A program made the translations under genes and the position numbers. Of a stretch of 64,000 nt of DNA, positions 18,722-28,264 are shown piece after piece. The DNA lies in assembly GCA_902780785.1 (NCBI GenBank), contig CACZGS010000002.1:186001-250000 (forward strand). Direction: 5' to 3'. How positions within the stretch are numbered: position 1 is the first letter of the stretch; each line of letters begins with the position of its first letter. Under the pieces are notes generated by a model. The model ran no database searches and was not told where the DNA came from. It saw nothing but the letters and a program-made list of their open reading frames with translations. This stretch comes from Oscillospiraceae bacterium (GTDB lineage Bacteria; Bacillota; Clostridia; Saccharofermentanales; Saccharofermentanaceae).

Positions 18722-19936
18722 TCAGAGTAAACCGTTCTTCTGCTTCATCTTAGCATTAACTTTCATAGGGAGACCGAAGCAGTTGATGAATCCGCCTGCG
18801 TCTGCCTGGTTGTAAACGTCATCAGCCTCGAAAGTAGCGATCTCAGGATCGTAGAGGGAGAAGGGTGATGTTGTGCCTGCGGGAGTGCAGTTGCCCTTGT
18901 AGAGCTTCATCTTAACTTCACCTGTAACAACTTCCTGTGTCTTGTCAACGAATGCTGAAAGAGCTTCTCTCAAGGGGTGGAACCACTGACCGTAGTAAAC
19001 GAGTTCGGAGAACTTCTGTGCTACGAGATCCTTATAGTGGATCGTGTCACGCTCAACTGTTAAGAGCTCGAGCTCTCTGTGTGCAGCGAAAAGGAGTGTT
19101 CCGCCGGGAGTCTCATATACGCCACGGCTCTTCATACCAACGAGACGGTTCTCAACGATATCAGCAATACCTACGCCGTTAGCTGCAGCAACCTTGTTGC
19201 AGTATCTGAGAAGGTCAGCAGGAGAGAGCTTCTGTCCGTCAACTTCAACAGGGATACCCTTCTCGAACTTGATGGTTACATATGTAGGAGTATCAGGTGC
19301 CTTCTCAGGTGAAACCATGAGCTCAAGGATCTTGTCGAGGTTAGGCTCATTTGCAGGATCCTCAAGATCCATACCCTCGTGAGAGAGGTGCCAGAGGTTC
19401 TCGTCCTTGGAATAGTTGTTCTCCTTTGTAACGGGAACGTCGATTCCACGAGCCTGAGCGTAGTCGATCTCTTCGTCACGTGACTTGATATCCCAGATTC
19501 TCCAGGGAGCCAGGATCTTCATGTCAGGATCGAGAGCCTTGATGGAAAGCTCGAATCTTACCTGGTCGTTACCCTTACCTGTGCAGCCGTGAACGATAGT
19601 TGTGCAGCCGTTCTCGTGAGCAGCTTCAACGAAGTGCTTAGCGATAACAGGACGTGCCATGGATGTACCGAGAAGGTACTTACCCTCGTAAACTGCATTA
19701 GCCTTAAGAGTAGGGAAGACGAAGTCAGAAACGAATTCCTCAGAAATGTCTTCGATAATGCACTTGATAGCGCCGCACTTAAGTGCCTTCTTCTCGAGAT
19801 AGTCGTGATCAACACCTACGCCAACCTCACCGCAGTAAGCTACGACTTCGCAGTCATAGTGTTCAAGGAGCCACGGGATGATGATAGAAGTATCAAGTCC
19901 GCCTGAATAAGCCAGTAAGAATTTTTCTTTTGCCAT
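18722..19936 (-). CDS. argG: Argininosuccinate synthase
   Basis: 404 residues. It ligates citrulline and aspartate using ATP to form argininosuccinate. The N-terminal PP-loop [10 protein letters not shown], followed by the [16 protein letters not shown] and [13 protein letters not shown] motifs, is diagnostic. Length is normal. GGAGGTGCCTT precedes the ATG. A near-consensus promoter and an ARG-box-like element lie upstream, and a terminator follows, so it looks like a single-gene unit under arginine control. Confidence 0.98.
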   Translation of the reverse strand: MAKEKFLLAYSGGLDTSIIIPWLLEHYDCEVVAYCGEVGVGVDHDYLEKKALKCGAIKCIIEDISEEFVSDFVFPTLKANAVYEGKYLLGTSMARPVIAKHFVEAAHENGCTTIVHGCTGKGNDQVRFELSIKALDPDMKILAPWRIWDIKSRDEEIDYAQARGIDVPVTKENNYSKDENLWHLSHEGMDLEDPANEPNLDKILELMVSPEKAPDTPTYVTIKFEKGIPVEVDGQKLSPADLLRYCNKVAAANGVGIADIVENRLVGMKSRGVYETPGGTLLFAAHRELELLTVERDTIHYKDLVAQKFSELVYYGQWFHPLREALSAFVDKTQEVVTGEVKMKLYKGNCTPAGTTSPFSLYDPEIATFEADDVYNQADAGGFINCFGLPMKVNAKMKQKNGLL

Positions 19937-19951
19937 AAGGCACCTCCGATT

Positions 19952-19969
19952 TATGAATATTTATGCATA
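19952..19969. promoter_or_regulatory. ARG-box-like operator in the argG leader
   Basis: TGAAT-ATTT-ATGCA (19954-19967) matches the ArgR/AhrC half-site pattern TGAAT-W4-ATTCA with one mismatch. It lies between the predicted transcription start and the argG ribosome-binding site, fitting arginine-dependent repression. Confidence 0.6.
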
Positions 19970-19989
19970 ACTTTGTATAAACTTCGCAT

Positions 19990-20018
19990 ATCATACACTT
20001 GCTCTGTTAACAAGTCAA
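19990..20018 (-). promoter_or_regulatory. argG promoter
   Basis: Read on the minus strand: TTGACT (20018-20013), a 17-base spacer and TATGAT (19995-19990). This is nearly perfect for the housekeeping sigma factor. Confidence 0.8.
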
Positions 20019-20101
20019 CACACAAATTTTAATCTCGGCTCTTTATAAAAGCAAATAAGAATAAAGAATTATTTTTTGTGCATGTTTTCATTATTCCGAT
20101 T

Positions 20102-20130
20102 TTGTAAAAAGCCCTGATTATGTATACAAT
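20102..20130 (+). promoter_or_regulatory. Putative promoter of the aminotransferase-htpG unit
   Basis: TTGTAA (20102-20107), a 17-base spacer and TACAAT (20125-20130), about 45 bases upstream of the start codon. Confidence 0.6.
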
Positions 20131-20174
20131 CTTATGTGGCATAATATGCAATTATACTTTTCTCAAGGGGATCT

Positions 20175-21047
20175 GTGACTCTAATGGCTTATCCGTTGAT
20201 GGAACATCTTATCGGTAAAGGCTTTCTTTATTGTGGCAAATACTACAGAGTCAGTTCGGAATTGACCGAATCTCTCCAAAAACCCGTAGATATAAGGATT
20301 TATTATGAGACCGTTAGGGTAAAAGAAGGTGTTCTTTTATTCGTTGAAGATCATCTGCAAAGACTCGTAAATTCCGTTAAGGGTTTGGAGAACTTTCCGG
20401 TCGATACGTCCAGAATATTATCTGAAAGCTACAGCTTCATTGATATGGACGGCGTTAAGGACGGCTCAATAAGAATAGTTCTTACAAAAGAAACATTACT
20501 TATTCATCAGGCAGACATTACGCTGCCTTCTTCCGAACAGTTCGAAAATGGTATCAATACGAGCATCCTTAACTGGGAGCGTAAGACACCCAATCTGAAG
20601 ATATTCAGAGGCGACTATAAGACTACCGTTAATGAGAAGTTTAAGGTGGAGAACGCCCACGGACATCCTTTCGAGCTTGTTCTTACAGATAACGGCGGCA
20701 AGCTCTATGAGGGTTCGATGTCCAATCTCTTTGTCATAAGAGACGGCAAGGTATATTCCGCGCCTGACAATAAGATACTTATAGGAATCACAAGAAAGAG
20801 GGTAATGACGGCTCTTGAGCGTTCAGGCTTGAAGCTTGAGATAGGAACATTCGCTCCTGAAGAACTTGATCCCAAGACTGATGCTGTATTTGTCAGCAGC
20901 ACTCCTTTCGACATCCTGCCTGTCAGGTTCATGGATGATTATGAGTTCGATTCTGCAAATAATGAGATCCTTAAGATGATCTCTAAGATGTATCAGGAAT
21001 ATACATCTGAATATATAGACGCTGCAAAGCGCGCTTTGAACGGATAA
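20175..21047 (+). CDS. Class IV aminotransferase (BCAT / aminodeoxychorismate lyase fold)
   Basis: 290 residues with fold-type IV PLP-enzyme features: RIYYETVRVKEGVLLFVEDHLQRL near the start, FRGDYKTTVNEKF containing the likely PLP lysine, LYEGSMSNLFVIRDGKVYSAP, and ILIGITRKRVM. Branched-chain aminotransferase, D-amino-acid aminotransferase and 4-amino-4-deoxychorismate lyase all share these; I cannot separate them by eye. The start is GTG 20175, 4 bases after AAGGGG, or ATG 20184. It is followed after 19 bases by htpG. Confidence 0.85.
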   Translation: MTLMAYPLMEHLIGKGFLYCGKYYRVSSELTESLQKPVDIRIYYETVRVKEGVLLFVEDHLQRLVNSVKGLENFPVDTSRILSESYSFIDMDGVKDGSIRIVLTKETLLIHQADITLPSSEQFENGINTSILNWERKTPNLKIFRGDYKTTVNEKFKVENAHGHPFELVLTDNGGKLYEGSMSNLFVIRDGKVYSAPDNKILIGITRKRVMTALERSGLKLEIGTFAPEELDPKTDAVFVSSTPFDILPVRFMDDYEFDSANNEILKMISKMYQEYTSEYIDAAKRALNG

Positions 21048-21066
21048 TTATTTGGAGGTGGTATAA

Positions 21067-22995
21067 ATGGAGGCTAAATCAGGAAAGATATCGGTTACGA
21101 CCGAGAATATTTTTCCGGTTATCAGACAATGGCTCTATGAAGATAAGGATATCTTCGTAAGAGAATTAGTATCGAACTGTGCGGATGCAATTGCAAAGCA
21201 CAGAAGGCTCGTTGAACTCGGCAAGGCTGAGAAGGAGCCTGACAATGCTGATTACAAGATCACTGTTACTTACGATGACGATAACAAGACTATCTCATTC
21301 GAAGATAACGGTATCGGCATGACGGAGAACGAGGTTGAGAAGTATATCAACCAGATCGCATTCTCCGGCGCTTTGGATTTCGTTACCAAGTATCAGCAGG
21401 AATCTACAGATAAGACCGGCATCATCGGACACTTCGGCTTGGGATTCTATTCCGCATTCATGGTAGCTGATGAAGTTACGATCGACACAAAGAGCTTCAT
21501 CGAAGATGCTGAGCCAGTCATCTGGAAGTCCAATGACGGTATGGATTATGAGATCCTGCCTTCAGAGAAGAAGGGCAGAGGCACTGTCATCACGTTAAAG
21601 CTTTCTGAAGATGCGATTAAGATCTTCGATTCCGCTACTTTGAGAATGACTATCCGCAAGTACTGCTATTTCGCACCTGCAGACATCTTCTTCGTTGATA
21701 CAAAGTCTGACAGACTCCATGAGGAAGCTGAGCAGAAGCGCAAGAAGGAAGCAGAGGAGAAGGGCGAGACATATACACCTTCACCGGTTTCTTATGTTCC
21801 CGTAAACAACAAGTCGCCTCTCTGGACAAAGAAGCCTTCAGAGTGCACCGAATCTGAATATAAGCAGTTCTATCATTCTGTATTTAACGACGGACGTGAT
21901 CCTTTGTTCTGGATCCACCTCAATATGGATTATCCTTTTACACTCCAGGGTATCCTTTATTTCCCTAAGACAGACAATATCTATCAATCACTTGAGGGAA
22001 GGATCAAGATCTACAACCACCAGATCTTCGTAGCAGATAATATTGAAGAGATCATTCCTGATTTCTTATTCCTTCTGCAGGGATGCCTTGACTGCTCGGA
22101 TCTCCCGCTCAACGTATCGCGTTCTGCTCTCCAGCAGGATGAATATGTTAAGAAGCTTTCCGGACACATCATCAAGAAAGTATCAGATAAGCTTAACGAC
22201 CTCTTCAAGAAGCAGAGAGAAGACTTCGAGAAGTACTGGTCCGATATCTCCGTATTCGTTAAGTACGGCATGATGAAGGAAGAGAAGTTCTATGAGAAGG
22301 TCGAATCGATCTGCCTTTTCGAGACTGTTGACGGAGCTTTCAAGACAATTGAAGAGCTCACTTCAGAAGATAAGAAGACGATCAGATATACGACTGATCC
22401 CAAGGCTCAGGCAGCTTACGTTGAGATGAGCAAGAACGACGGATTCGAAGTAGTCGTAATGGATCAGGAGATCGACAATAACTTCATGTCCTATATGGAA
22501 ATGAAGAAACTTGATTACAAGTTCAAGCGTGTTGACTCAGAGCTTTCCGGCAAGGAATCCGATGAAGAGACAAAGAACAAGCTCAAGGATTTCTTCAGAA
22601 GCGCCGTCGGTGATGAGAAGCTTATCGTTTTCGCGCAGGAAATGGGAAAAGACAATCTTCCTGCACTTATCAGAGAAGCTGAACATAACAGAAGAATGAA
22701 GGAAATGCGCGCGCAGTATGAGAGAATGATGTCAGCAATGGGCAATATGTCCGAAGAAGAATTAGCTGACATGTTCCCTGAGACAGAAGAGCTCGTCGTT
22801 AATACCGACAGCCCGCTTATCACAAAGCTTGAGGCCCTTGAATCCATGGGCACCAAGAAGGAGGAAGCTGACCGTCTGGCACAGCACATCTACGACCAGG
22901 CTAAGCTTGCACACGGATCTCTCGATTCAGCAGGACTTGAGAGATTCCTGAAGTACAACACCGAATTGCTCTCCAAGAGCGCTGATAATCTGTAA
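21067..22995 (+). CDS. htpG: Molecular chaperone HtpG (Hsp90)
   Basis: 642 residues. An N-terminal GHKL ATPase domain contains the ATP-lid motifs ELVSNCADAI, DNGIGMT and GHFGLGFYSAFMVAD; a middle domain with the conserved arginine region SDLPLNVSRSALQQ follows, and then a C-terminal dimerisation domain. It remodels client proteins in the cytosol. Length fits bacterial HtpG. TTGGAGGTGG precedes the ATG. No CIRCE or other heat-shock operator is visible between it and the aminotransferase gene, so it is probably transcribed with it. Confidence 0.98.
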   Translation: MEAKSGKISVTTENIFPVIRQWLYEDKDIFVRELVSNCADAIAKHRRLVELGKAEKEPDNADYKITVTYDDDNKTISFEDNGIGMTENEVEKYINQIAFSGALDFVTKYQQESTDKTGIIGHFGLGFYSAFMVADEVTIDTKSFIEDAEPVIWKSNDGMDYEILPSEKKGRGTVITLKLSEDAIKIFDSATLRMTIRKYCYFAPADIFFVDTKSDRLHEEAEQKRKKEAEEKGETYTPSPVSYVPVNNKSPLWTKKPSECTESEYKQFYHSVFNDGRDPLFWIHLNMDYPFTLQGILYFPKTDNIYQSLEGRIKIYNHQIFVADNIEEIIPDFLFLLQGCLDCSDLPLNVSRSALQQDEYVKKLSGHIIKKVSDKLNDLFKKQREDFEKYWSDISVFVKYGMMKEEKFYEKVESICLFETVDGAFKTIEELTSEDKKTIRYTTDPKAQAAYVEMSKNDGFEVVVMDQEIDNNFMSYMEMKKLDYKFKRVDSELSGKESDEETKNKLKDFFRSAVGDEKLIVFAQEMGKDNLPALIREAEHNRRMKEMRAQYERMMSAMGNMSEEELADMFPETEELVVNTDSPLITKLEALESMGTKKEEADRLAQHIYDQAKLAHGSLDSAGLERFLKYNTELLSKSADNL

Positions 22996-23017
22996 TTTAT
23001 TTCACAAGGAGAACCTT

Positions 23018-26000
23018 ATGAACGAGAATGATGTAAGACGAGTACTGTCAGAGAAAAAAGAAGGCTTTAACGTTGAAGCAGGCGGAATCCTTCACGATGT
23101 TAAGTATGACTTGAATGTCGCAGGCATCGAAAAGGTCCGTGTCATCAACCGTTATGACGTTTCAGGCGTTACTGATGAAGAGTTCGAAAATGCAAAGCCT
23201 GTAGTCTTCAGCGAACCGCCGGTAGATATCCTCTACGATGAGACTGTTGATTTAAGCGATGCTGCTTATGTCTTAATCATTGAGTCTTTGCCCGGTCAGT
23301 ACGACCAGAGAGCAGATTCAGCAGCTCAGTGTATCCAGTTCATGACAGCTAAAGAGAGACCTATCGTAAAGTGCGCTAGGATCATTGCATTCTACGGTTC
23401 TGTTTCCGATGAAGAGAAGGATAAGATAAAGGGTTATCTCATTAACCCCGTTGAGGCAAGAGAAGCATCCGCTGAGAAGCCTGCAACACTCGTTGATAAG
23501 TACGATATTCCTACAACAGTAGCAAATATCGACGGATTCCTTGATATGTCCGATGAAGATCTTGAAGCTTTAAGAAAGTCCATGGGACTTGCAATGAGCT
23601 TTGCAGATATCAAGTTCGTCCAGGATTTCTTTAAACAGCAGGGAAGAGTTCCTACAGTTACTGAGATCCGTGTTCTCGATACATACTGGTCTGACCACTG
23701 CCGTCATACAACATTCCTTACAAATCTCACGGACATCAAGTTTGAAGGTGATGACGAGCTTACGGCTGAGATAAAGGAAACATACAAAGATTACCTTGCT
23801 ACAAGAGAAGATGTTTACGGCGAGAGAATCAGCCAGAAACCCATCTGCCTCATGGATATCGGTACGATCGCAGGCAAGAAGCTCAAGAAGGACGGCAAGC
23901 TCGCTGACCTTGACGAGTCCGAAGAGATCAATGCATGCTCCATCAAGGTAAGAATTGAAGTAGACGGCAAGCCTGAAGATTATATCTTCATGTTCAAGAA
24001 CGAGACACATAACCATCCTACGGAGATCGAACCTTTCGGTGGTGCTGCAACATGCTTGGGCGGCGCTATCAGAGACCCGCTCTCAGGAAGATCTTATGTA
24101 TATCAGGCAATGAGAGTTACGGGCGCAGGCGATCCTACGGTACCTGTTGAACTGACACTTAAGGGTAAACTCTCACAGAAGAAGCTCTGCAGAACAGCAG
24201 CTGCAGGCTATTCTTCATACGGTAACCAGATCGGTCTTGCTACAGGTTTGGTTGATGAAGTCTACCATCCCGGTTATATCGCAAAGAGAATGGAGATCGG
24301 TGCCGTTGTAGGCGCTGCTCCTGCATCAAATATCGTAAGAGAAAGACCTCAGGCAGGCGACATCGTAGTACTTTTGGGCGGCAGAACAGGCCGTGACGGT
24401 ATAGGCGGTGCCACTGGTTCATCCAAGGCTCACGATACACAGTCCGTTGTTACTTGCGGATCAGAAGTACAGAAGGGTAATCCTCCTACAGAGAGAAAGC
24501 TCCAGAGACTTTTCAGAGATCCTGAGGTTACAAGACTCATCATCAGATGTAATGACTTCGGTGCCGGCGGTGTTTCCGTTGCTATCGGCGAGCTTGCTGC
24601 AGGTCTTAAGATCAACCTTGATGCAGTTCCGAAGAAGTATGACGGCCTTGACGGTACGGAGATCGCTATCTCCGAATCACAGGAGAGAATGGCTGTTGTT
24701 GTTCATCCTGCAGATCTTGATAAGTTCATGGCAGCTGCAGCTAAGGAAAACCTTGAAGCTACAGTAGTTGCTGAAGTTACTGAAGAACCTGTAATGAAGA
24801 TGGTATGGAACGGCGCAACGATCGTTGACCTTCCCAGATCTTTCATCGATACAAACGGTGCAACACAGTATGCTCAGGCTGACGTCGTACCTCAGGGCAA
24901 GGGCGAGTTCCTTGATACACCTTCTAACGGATATGTTGAAGGCAACTTCGCTGAGAGCCTTAAGGGAACACTTAATTCTCTTGAAGGTGCTTCCAGAAAG
25001 GGCCTTATCCAGAGATTCGATTCTTCCATCGGCGCTGCTACTGTTGTATGGCCTTACGGCGGTAAGATGCAGAATTCACCTGAGGAAGGTATGGCTGCAA
25101 AGATCCCGCTCGATCACGGCACAACACATAACTGCTCTGTAATGACATACGGCTTCGATCCTTACTACACAGAGTGGAGCCCTTATGCAGGTGCTTACAA
25201 CTCAGTAGTTGAATCACTCCTTAAGCTCCTCGCTATGGGTGTTGATCCTTTGAAGGCAAGACTCACATTCCAGGAATATTTCGAGAGAATGGGCAGTAAC
25301 GAATCATGGGGTAAGCCTCTTGCAGCACTCTTAGGCGCTTACAAGGCTCAGCTCGATTTCGGCACTGCAGCTATCGGCGGTAAGGACTCAATGTCCGGTA
25401 CATTTAATGATATCCACGTACCTCCGACGCTCGTATCTTTCGCAGTCGGCATGTCCACAACAGATAAGATCATCACGGCTACTCTTACAAGCAAGGGCCA
25501 GAAGCTCTACCTCATCAAGTGTGCCCGTGACGGTAAAGGTTCCTACAAGAAGGAACACGTATTGAGAGTCATCAAGGCTGTTAAGGAACTCCTCGACAGA
25601 GGCGAGATCAAGAATGCGGCTGTTGTAAAGAGCGCAGGTGTTGCAGCAAGAGTTGCACAGATGTGCTTCGGTAACATGTTAGGCTTCGATTTCTCCGATA
25701 AGCTCACAGAAGCAGATCTCTTCTCCAAGACTCTTGGTTCTATCATCGTAGCTATTCCTGCTGACGGCAATGCTGTTGATAAGGTAGAGATGGCAGGCGG
25801 TAAGTTCTTAGGCACTACAAACGATACAGGCGACTTCACATATGCAGGCAGCTCACTTTCAGGCAAGGATGCAGTTGAAGCTTACGAAGGTAAGCTCGAG
25901 AGGATCTTCCCGACAGTTGCAAAGTCAGCTGATATGCCTTTTGCTATAGACGTATATACAGCAGGCGAGCCCAGGAAGGCAGCTCCGGGCGTTCTCAAGG

Positions 26001-26803
26001 GCGCTAAGCCGAAGGTAATAATTCCTGTATTCCCGGGCAACAACTGCGAGATCGACTCTGCAAGAGCTTTCGAGAGAGCAGGTGCTGATGCTGAAGTATT
26101 CGTAATCAGGAACAGAAACCAGAATGATATCAACGAGTCATTCGCTGAGCTCGCTGCTAAGATCCGTGAAGCAAACATCATGATGATCCCGGGTGGCTTC
26201 TCTGCAGGTGACGAACCTGAGGGTTCAGGTAAGTTCATTACAGCTTCCCTCAGAAACAGCTGTATCGCAGATGCAATTTCTGATCTCCTTGATAACAGAG
26301 ACGGTCTTGCTCTCGGTATCTGCAACGGCTTCCAGGCTCTTATCAAATTAGGTCTCGTACCTTTCGGTAAGATCTGCGACATGACACCTGACAGCCCTAC
26401 GCTTACATTCAATAACATCGGCAGACATCAGAATGTATATGCAAGAACAAAGATCATGACTAACAAGAGCCCCTGGCTCTCACTCTGTGAACCCGGCGAG
26501 ATCTATGATATCCCGCTCTCACACGGTGAAGGTAAGTTCGTAGCATCTGAAGACATAGTAAGAAAGCTCGCTGCAAACGGCCAGATTGCTACATGCTACG
26601 TTGATCTTGACGGCAACTATGCTTCCGACACACAGTTCAACCCCAATGGTTCAATATGTGCTATCGAAGGTATCACATCACCTGACGGCCGTGTACTCGG
26701 TAAGATGGGTCATACAGAAAGATATGAGTCTGATCTTACAAAGAACATCCCGGGCAACAAGTATCAGAAGATATTCGAATCAGGAGTTGCTTACTTCCTG
26801 TAA
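23018..26803 (+). CDS. purL: Phosphoribosylformylglycinamidine synthase, single-chain type
   Basis: 1261 residues. It converts FGAR, ATP and glutamine to FGAM in purine synthesis. The protein joins an N-terminal PurS-like part, two AIRS-type ATP-binding halves (SDHCRHTTF, FKNETHNHPTEIEPFGGAATCLGG) and a C-terminal class I glutaminase with nucleophile Cys1102 (GICNGFQ) and the SHGEGKF histidine. Clostridia and Bacteroides often have this fused form rather than separate PurS, PurQ and PurL. No PurR box or purine riboswitch precedes it: only 22 bases, with AAGGAG, separate it from htpG. No other pur genes are adjacent. Confidence 0.98.
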   Translation: MNENDVRRVLSEKKEGFNVEAGGILHDVKYDLNVAGIEKVRVINRYDVSGVTDEEFENAKPVVFSEPPVDILYDETVDLSDAAYVLIIESLPGQYDQRADSAAQCIQFMTAKERPIVKCARIIAFYGSVSDEEKDKIKGYLINPVEAREASAEKPATLVDKYDIPTTVANIDGFLDMSDEDLEALRKSMGLAMSFADIKFVQDFFKQQGRVPTVTEIRVLDTYWSDHCRHTTFLTNLTDIKFEGDDELTAEIKETYKDYLATREDVYGERISQKPICLMDIGTIAGKKLKKDGKLADLDESEEINACSIKVRIEVDGKPEDYIFMFKNETHNHPTEIEPFGGAATCLGGAIRDPLSGRSYVYQAMRVTGAGDPTVPVELTLKGKLSQKKLCRTAAAGYSSYGNQIGLATGLVDEVYHPGYIAKRMEIGAVVGAAPASNIVRERPQAGDIVVLLGGRTGRDGIGGATGSSKAHDTQSVVTCGSEVQKGNPPTERKLQRLFRDPEVTRLIIRCNDFGAGGVSVAIGELAAGLKINLDAVPKKYDGLDGTEIAISESQERMAVVVHPADLDKFMAAAAKENLEATVVAEVTEEPVMKMVWNGATIVDLPRSFIDTNGATQYAQADVVPQGKGEFLDTPSNGYVEGNFAESLKGTLNSLEGASRKGLIQRFDSSIGAATVVWPYGGKMQNSPEEGMAAKIPLDHGTTHNCSVMTYGFDPYYTEWSPYAGAYNSVVESLLKLLAMGVDPLKARLTFQEYFERMGSNESWGKPLAALLGAYKAQLDFGTAAIGGKDSMSGTFNDIHVPPTLVSFAVGMSTTDKIITATLTSKGQKLYLIKCARDGKGSYKKEHVLRVIKAVKELLDRGEIKNAAVVKSAGVAARVAQMCFGNMLGFDFSDKLTEADLFSKTLGSIIVAIPADGNAVDKVEMAGGKFLGTTNDTGDFTYAGSSLSGKDAVEAYEGKLERIFPTVAKSADMPFAIDVYTAGEPRKAAPGVLKGAKPKVIIPVFPGNNCEIDSARAFERAGADAEVFVIRNRNQNDINESFAELAAKIREANIMMIPGGFSAGDEPEGSGKFITASLRNSCIADAISDLLDNRDGLALGICNGFQALIKLGLVPFGKICDMTPDSPTLTFNNIGRHQNVYARTKIMTNKSPWLSLCEPGEIYDIPLSHGEGKFVASEDIVRKLAANGQIATCYVDLDGNYASDTQFNPNGSICAIEGITSPDGRVLGKMGHTERYESDLTKNIPGNKYQKIFESGVAYFL

Positions 26804-26808
26804 TCGAA

Positions 26809-27609
26809 ATGAACAGAGACGCGATAAAAGACATTTTGCAATCTGAAGGAATTCTGCCCTTAAGTAAATACGGGCAGAACTTCCTTTGTGATGAGAAAAC
26901 AATTCAGGACATAGTTGACCTCTGTGAGATCAGCAGAGCAGACATGGTACTTGAAGTAGGCCCCGGCTTAGGGAGCCTTACTTTTCCGTTGTCTTTGAAA
27001 ACAGATAACTTAGGTTGCGTTGAGATCGATAAGGGTTTGGCCGATCACTTGAAAGAGACCATTACCAACGCAACCATATTCCATCAGGATTTCCTGAAGT
27101 TCGAGCGTCCGGAGAACGTTAAGATCGATGTCGTCGTAAGTAATATCCCGTATTATATTATGACTGACATTATGAAGAAGCTCTTCTCCGAATATACTGA
27201 CGCCAGGAAGATGGTGTTCATGGTGGAAGACGAAGCGATCGCAAGGATCGACTGCAAGCCCGGTAGCAAGCAGTACGGCCCTCTGGCGATCCTGGCAAGC
27301 CTTTACGGCGGATATAAATATGAGTTCAAGGTTCCTTCAACTGCGTTCATACCGCAGCCCAGGACAACGTCAGCTGTCATAAGCTTTACAAGGTCTATGT
27401 CCGCTGATTATCTGACACCGGAATTCGTCAAGTTCCTTAATACATGCTTTTCGATGAGAAGAAAGATGCTCAAGAAGAACCTTGCCGGCATTGCTGAGCC
27501 CGATAATATCCACAGCGCGTTGATAAGTCTGGGGCTCAATGACAACTGCAGGGCAGAAGAGCTGGAACCGGGCGAATTTGTAAGGCTGTTTAGGGTATTG
27601 TGCGGATAA
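26809..27609 (+). CDS. rsmA: 16S rRNA dimethyladenosine transferase
   Basis: 266 residues. It dimethylates two adjacent adenosines in the 3' end of 16S rRNA. Motifs are SKYGQNFLCDEKT, the SAM-binding VLEVGPGLGSLT, and the catalytic NIPYYI at Asn112, a conservative variant of NLPYYI. It begins 5 bases after purL without a visible ribosome-binding site, implying coupled translation. Length is normal. Confidence 0.97.
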   Translation: MNRDAIKDILQSEGILPLSKYGQNFLCDEKTIQDIVDLCEISRADMVLEVGPGLGSLTFPLSLKTDNLGCVEIDKGLADHLKETITNATIFHQDFLKFERPENVKIDVVVSNIPYYIMTDIMKKLFSEYTDARKMVFMVEDEAIARIDCKPGSKQYGPLAILASLYGGYKYEFKVPSTAFIPQPRTTSAVISFTRSMSADYLTPEFVKFLNTCFSMRRKMLKKNLAGIAEPDNIHSALISLGLNDNCRAEELEPGEFVRLFRVLCG

Positions 27610-27648
27610 ATACACTCAAAGCGCCCTTTACTTATAAATAAAGCATAG

Positions 27649-27657
27649 TGTTATAAT
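27649..27657 (+). promoter_or_regulatory. Extended -10 promoter of the zapA gene
   Basis: TGTTATAAT is an extended -10 (TG-N-TATAAT). A weak -35, TTTACT or TTACTT, lies 18-19 bases upstream. The position is about 30 bases before ATG 27689. Confidence 0.65.
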
Positions 27658-27688
27658 TAAATATCTTCTAATTTAGCGGAGGTCTTTT

Positions 27689-28264
27689 ATGAAAAAATCC
27701 AATGCCAGTTTGCTTGGCAAATATTCAGACGGCTCTTACAAACGTAAGGGTAAAAAGGATCAGCCCGCGATCGTAGAGTATAAGCAGCTCTACAAAGGGG
27801 AGATAAAGGCCAAGACCGTTACTGAGAAGAAGTATATTACGCTGGATGAGAAGATCAAATTGCGCACTAAGCCCAAGGATCAGGAAGAGACCAAGGAAGA
27901 GAGCGCACAGATCACAATTGGCGGCGTACAGTATCTCGTAAGAAGCGGAGATGCCGGCTACGATCACATGATGAAGGTCGGAGCATTAGCTGACGAGATC
28001 TACACTGAAACAAAGAAGAATAACCCGTATATCGCTACGAATAAGACCGCAATAATGTCGCTTTTCGAAGCCTGTGATCAGCTGATCGCATTAAGGGCAG
28101 AGAACAGCACGCTTAAGACCGAACTTACATATTACAAAGTCAAAGCCAATGAATATGCCAAGGAGAGAAGACCTGACATCAAGCCTACTCCGATGGAGGA
28201 ACTGGCTGATAAGGTCAATACCGGTTTGTTCGAGCATTTAAAGAAGACTGATGACAACAAATAA
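27689..28264 (+). CDS. zapA: ZapA-family cell division protein with basic N-terminal extension
   Basis: 191 residues. A Lys-rich, probably disordered N-terminus (about 1-75) precedes a ZapA core (ITIGGVQYLVRSGDAGYDHMMKVGALADEIYTETKKNNPYIATNKTAIMSL, positions about 76-125) and a C-terminal coiled coil. ZapA cross-links FtsZ filaments at the division ring. Typical ZapA is about 90 residues, so the extension is unusual though seen in Clostridia. GCGGAGG precedes the ATG. It overlaps the U32 gene by 14 bases. Confidence 0.82.
   Translation: MKKSNASLLGKYSDGSYKRKGKKDQPAIVEYKQLYKGEIKAKTVTEKKYITLDEKIKLRTKPKDQEETKEESAQITIGGVQYLVRSGDAGYDHMMKVGALADEIYTETKKNNPYIATNKTAIMSLFEACDQLIALRAENSTLKTELTYYKVKANEYAKERRPDIKPTPMEELADKVNTGLFEHLKKTDDNK

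Noticed and set aside
22996..23017. Possible purine riboswitch or PurR box before purL
   Set aside because: The gap is 22 bases and contains only the ribosome-binding site.
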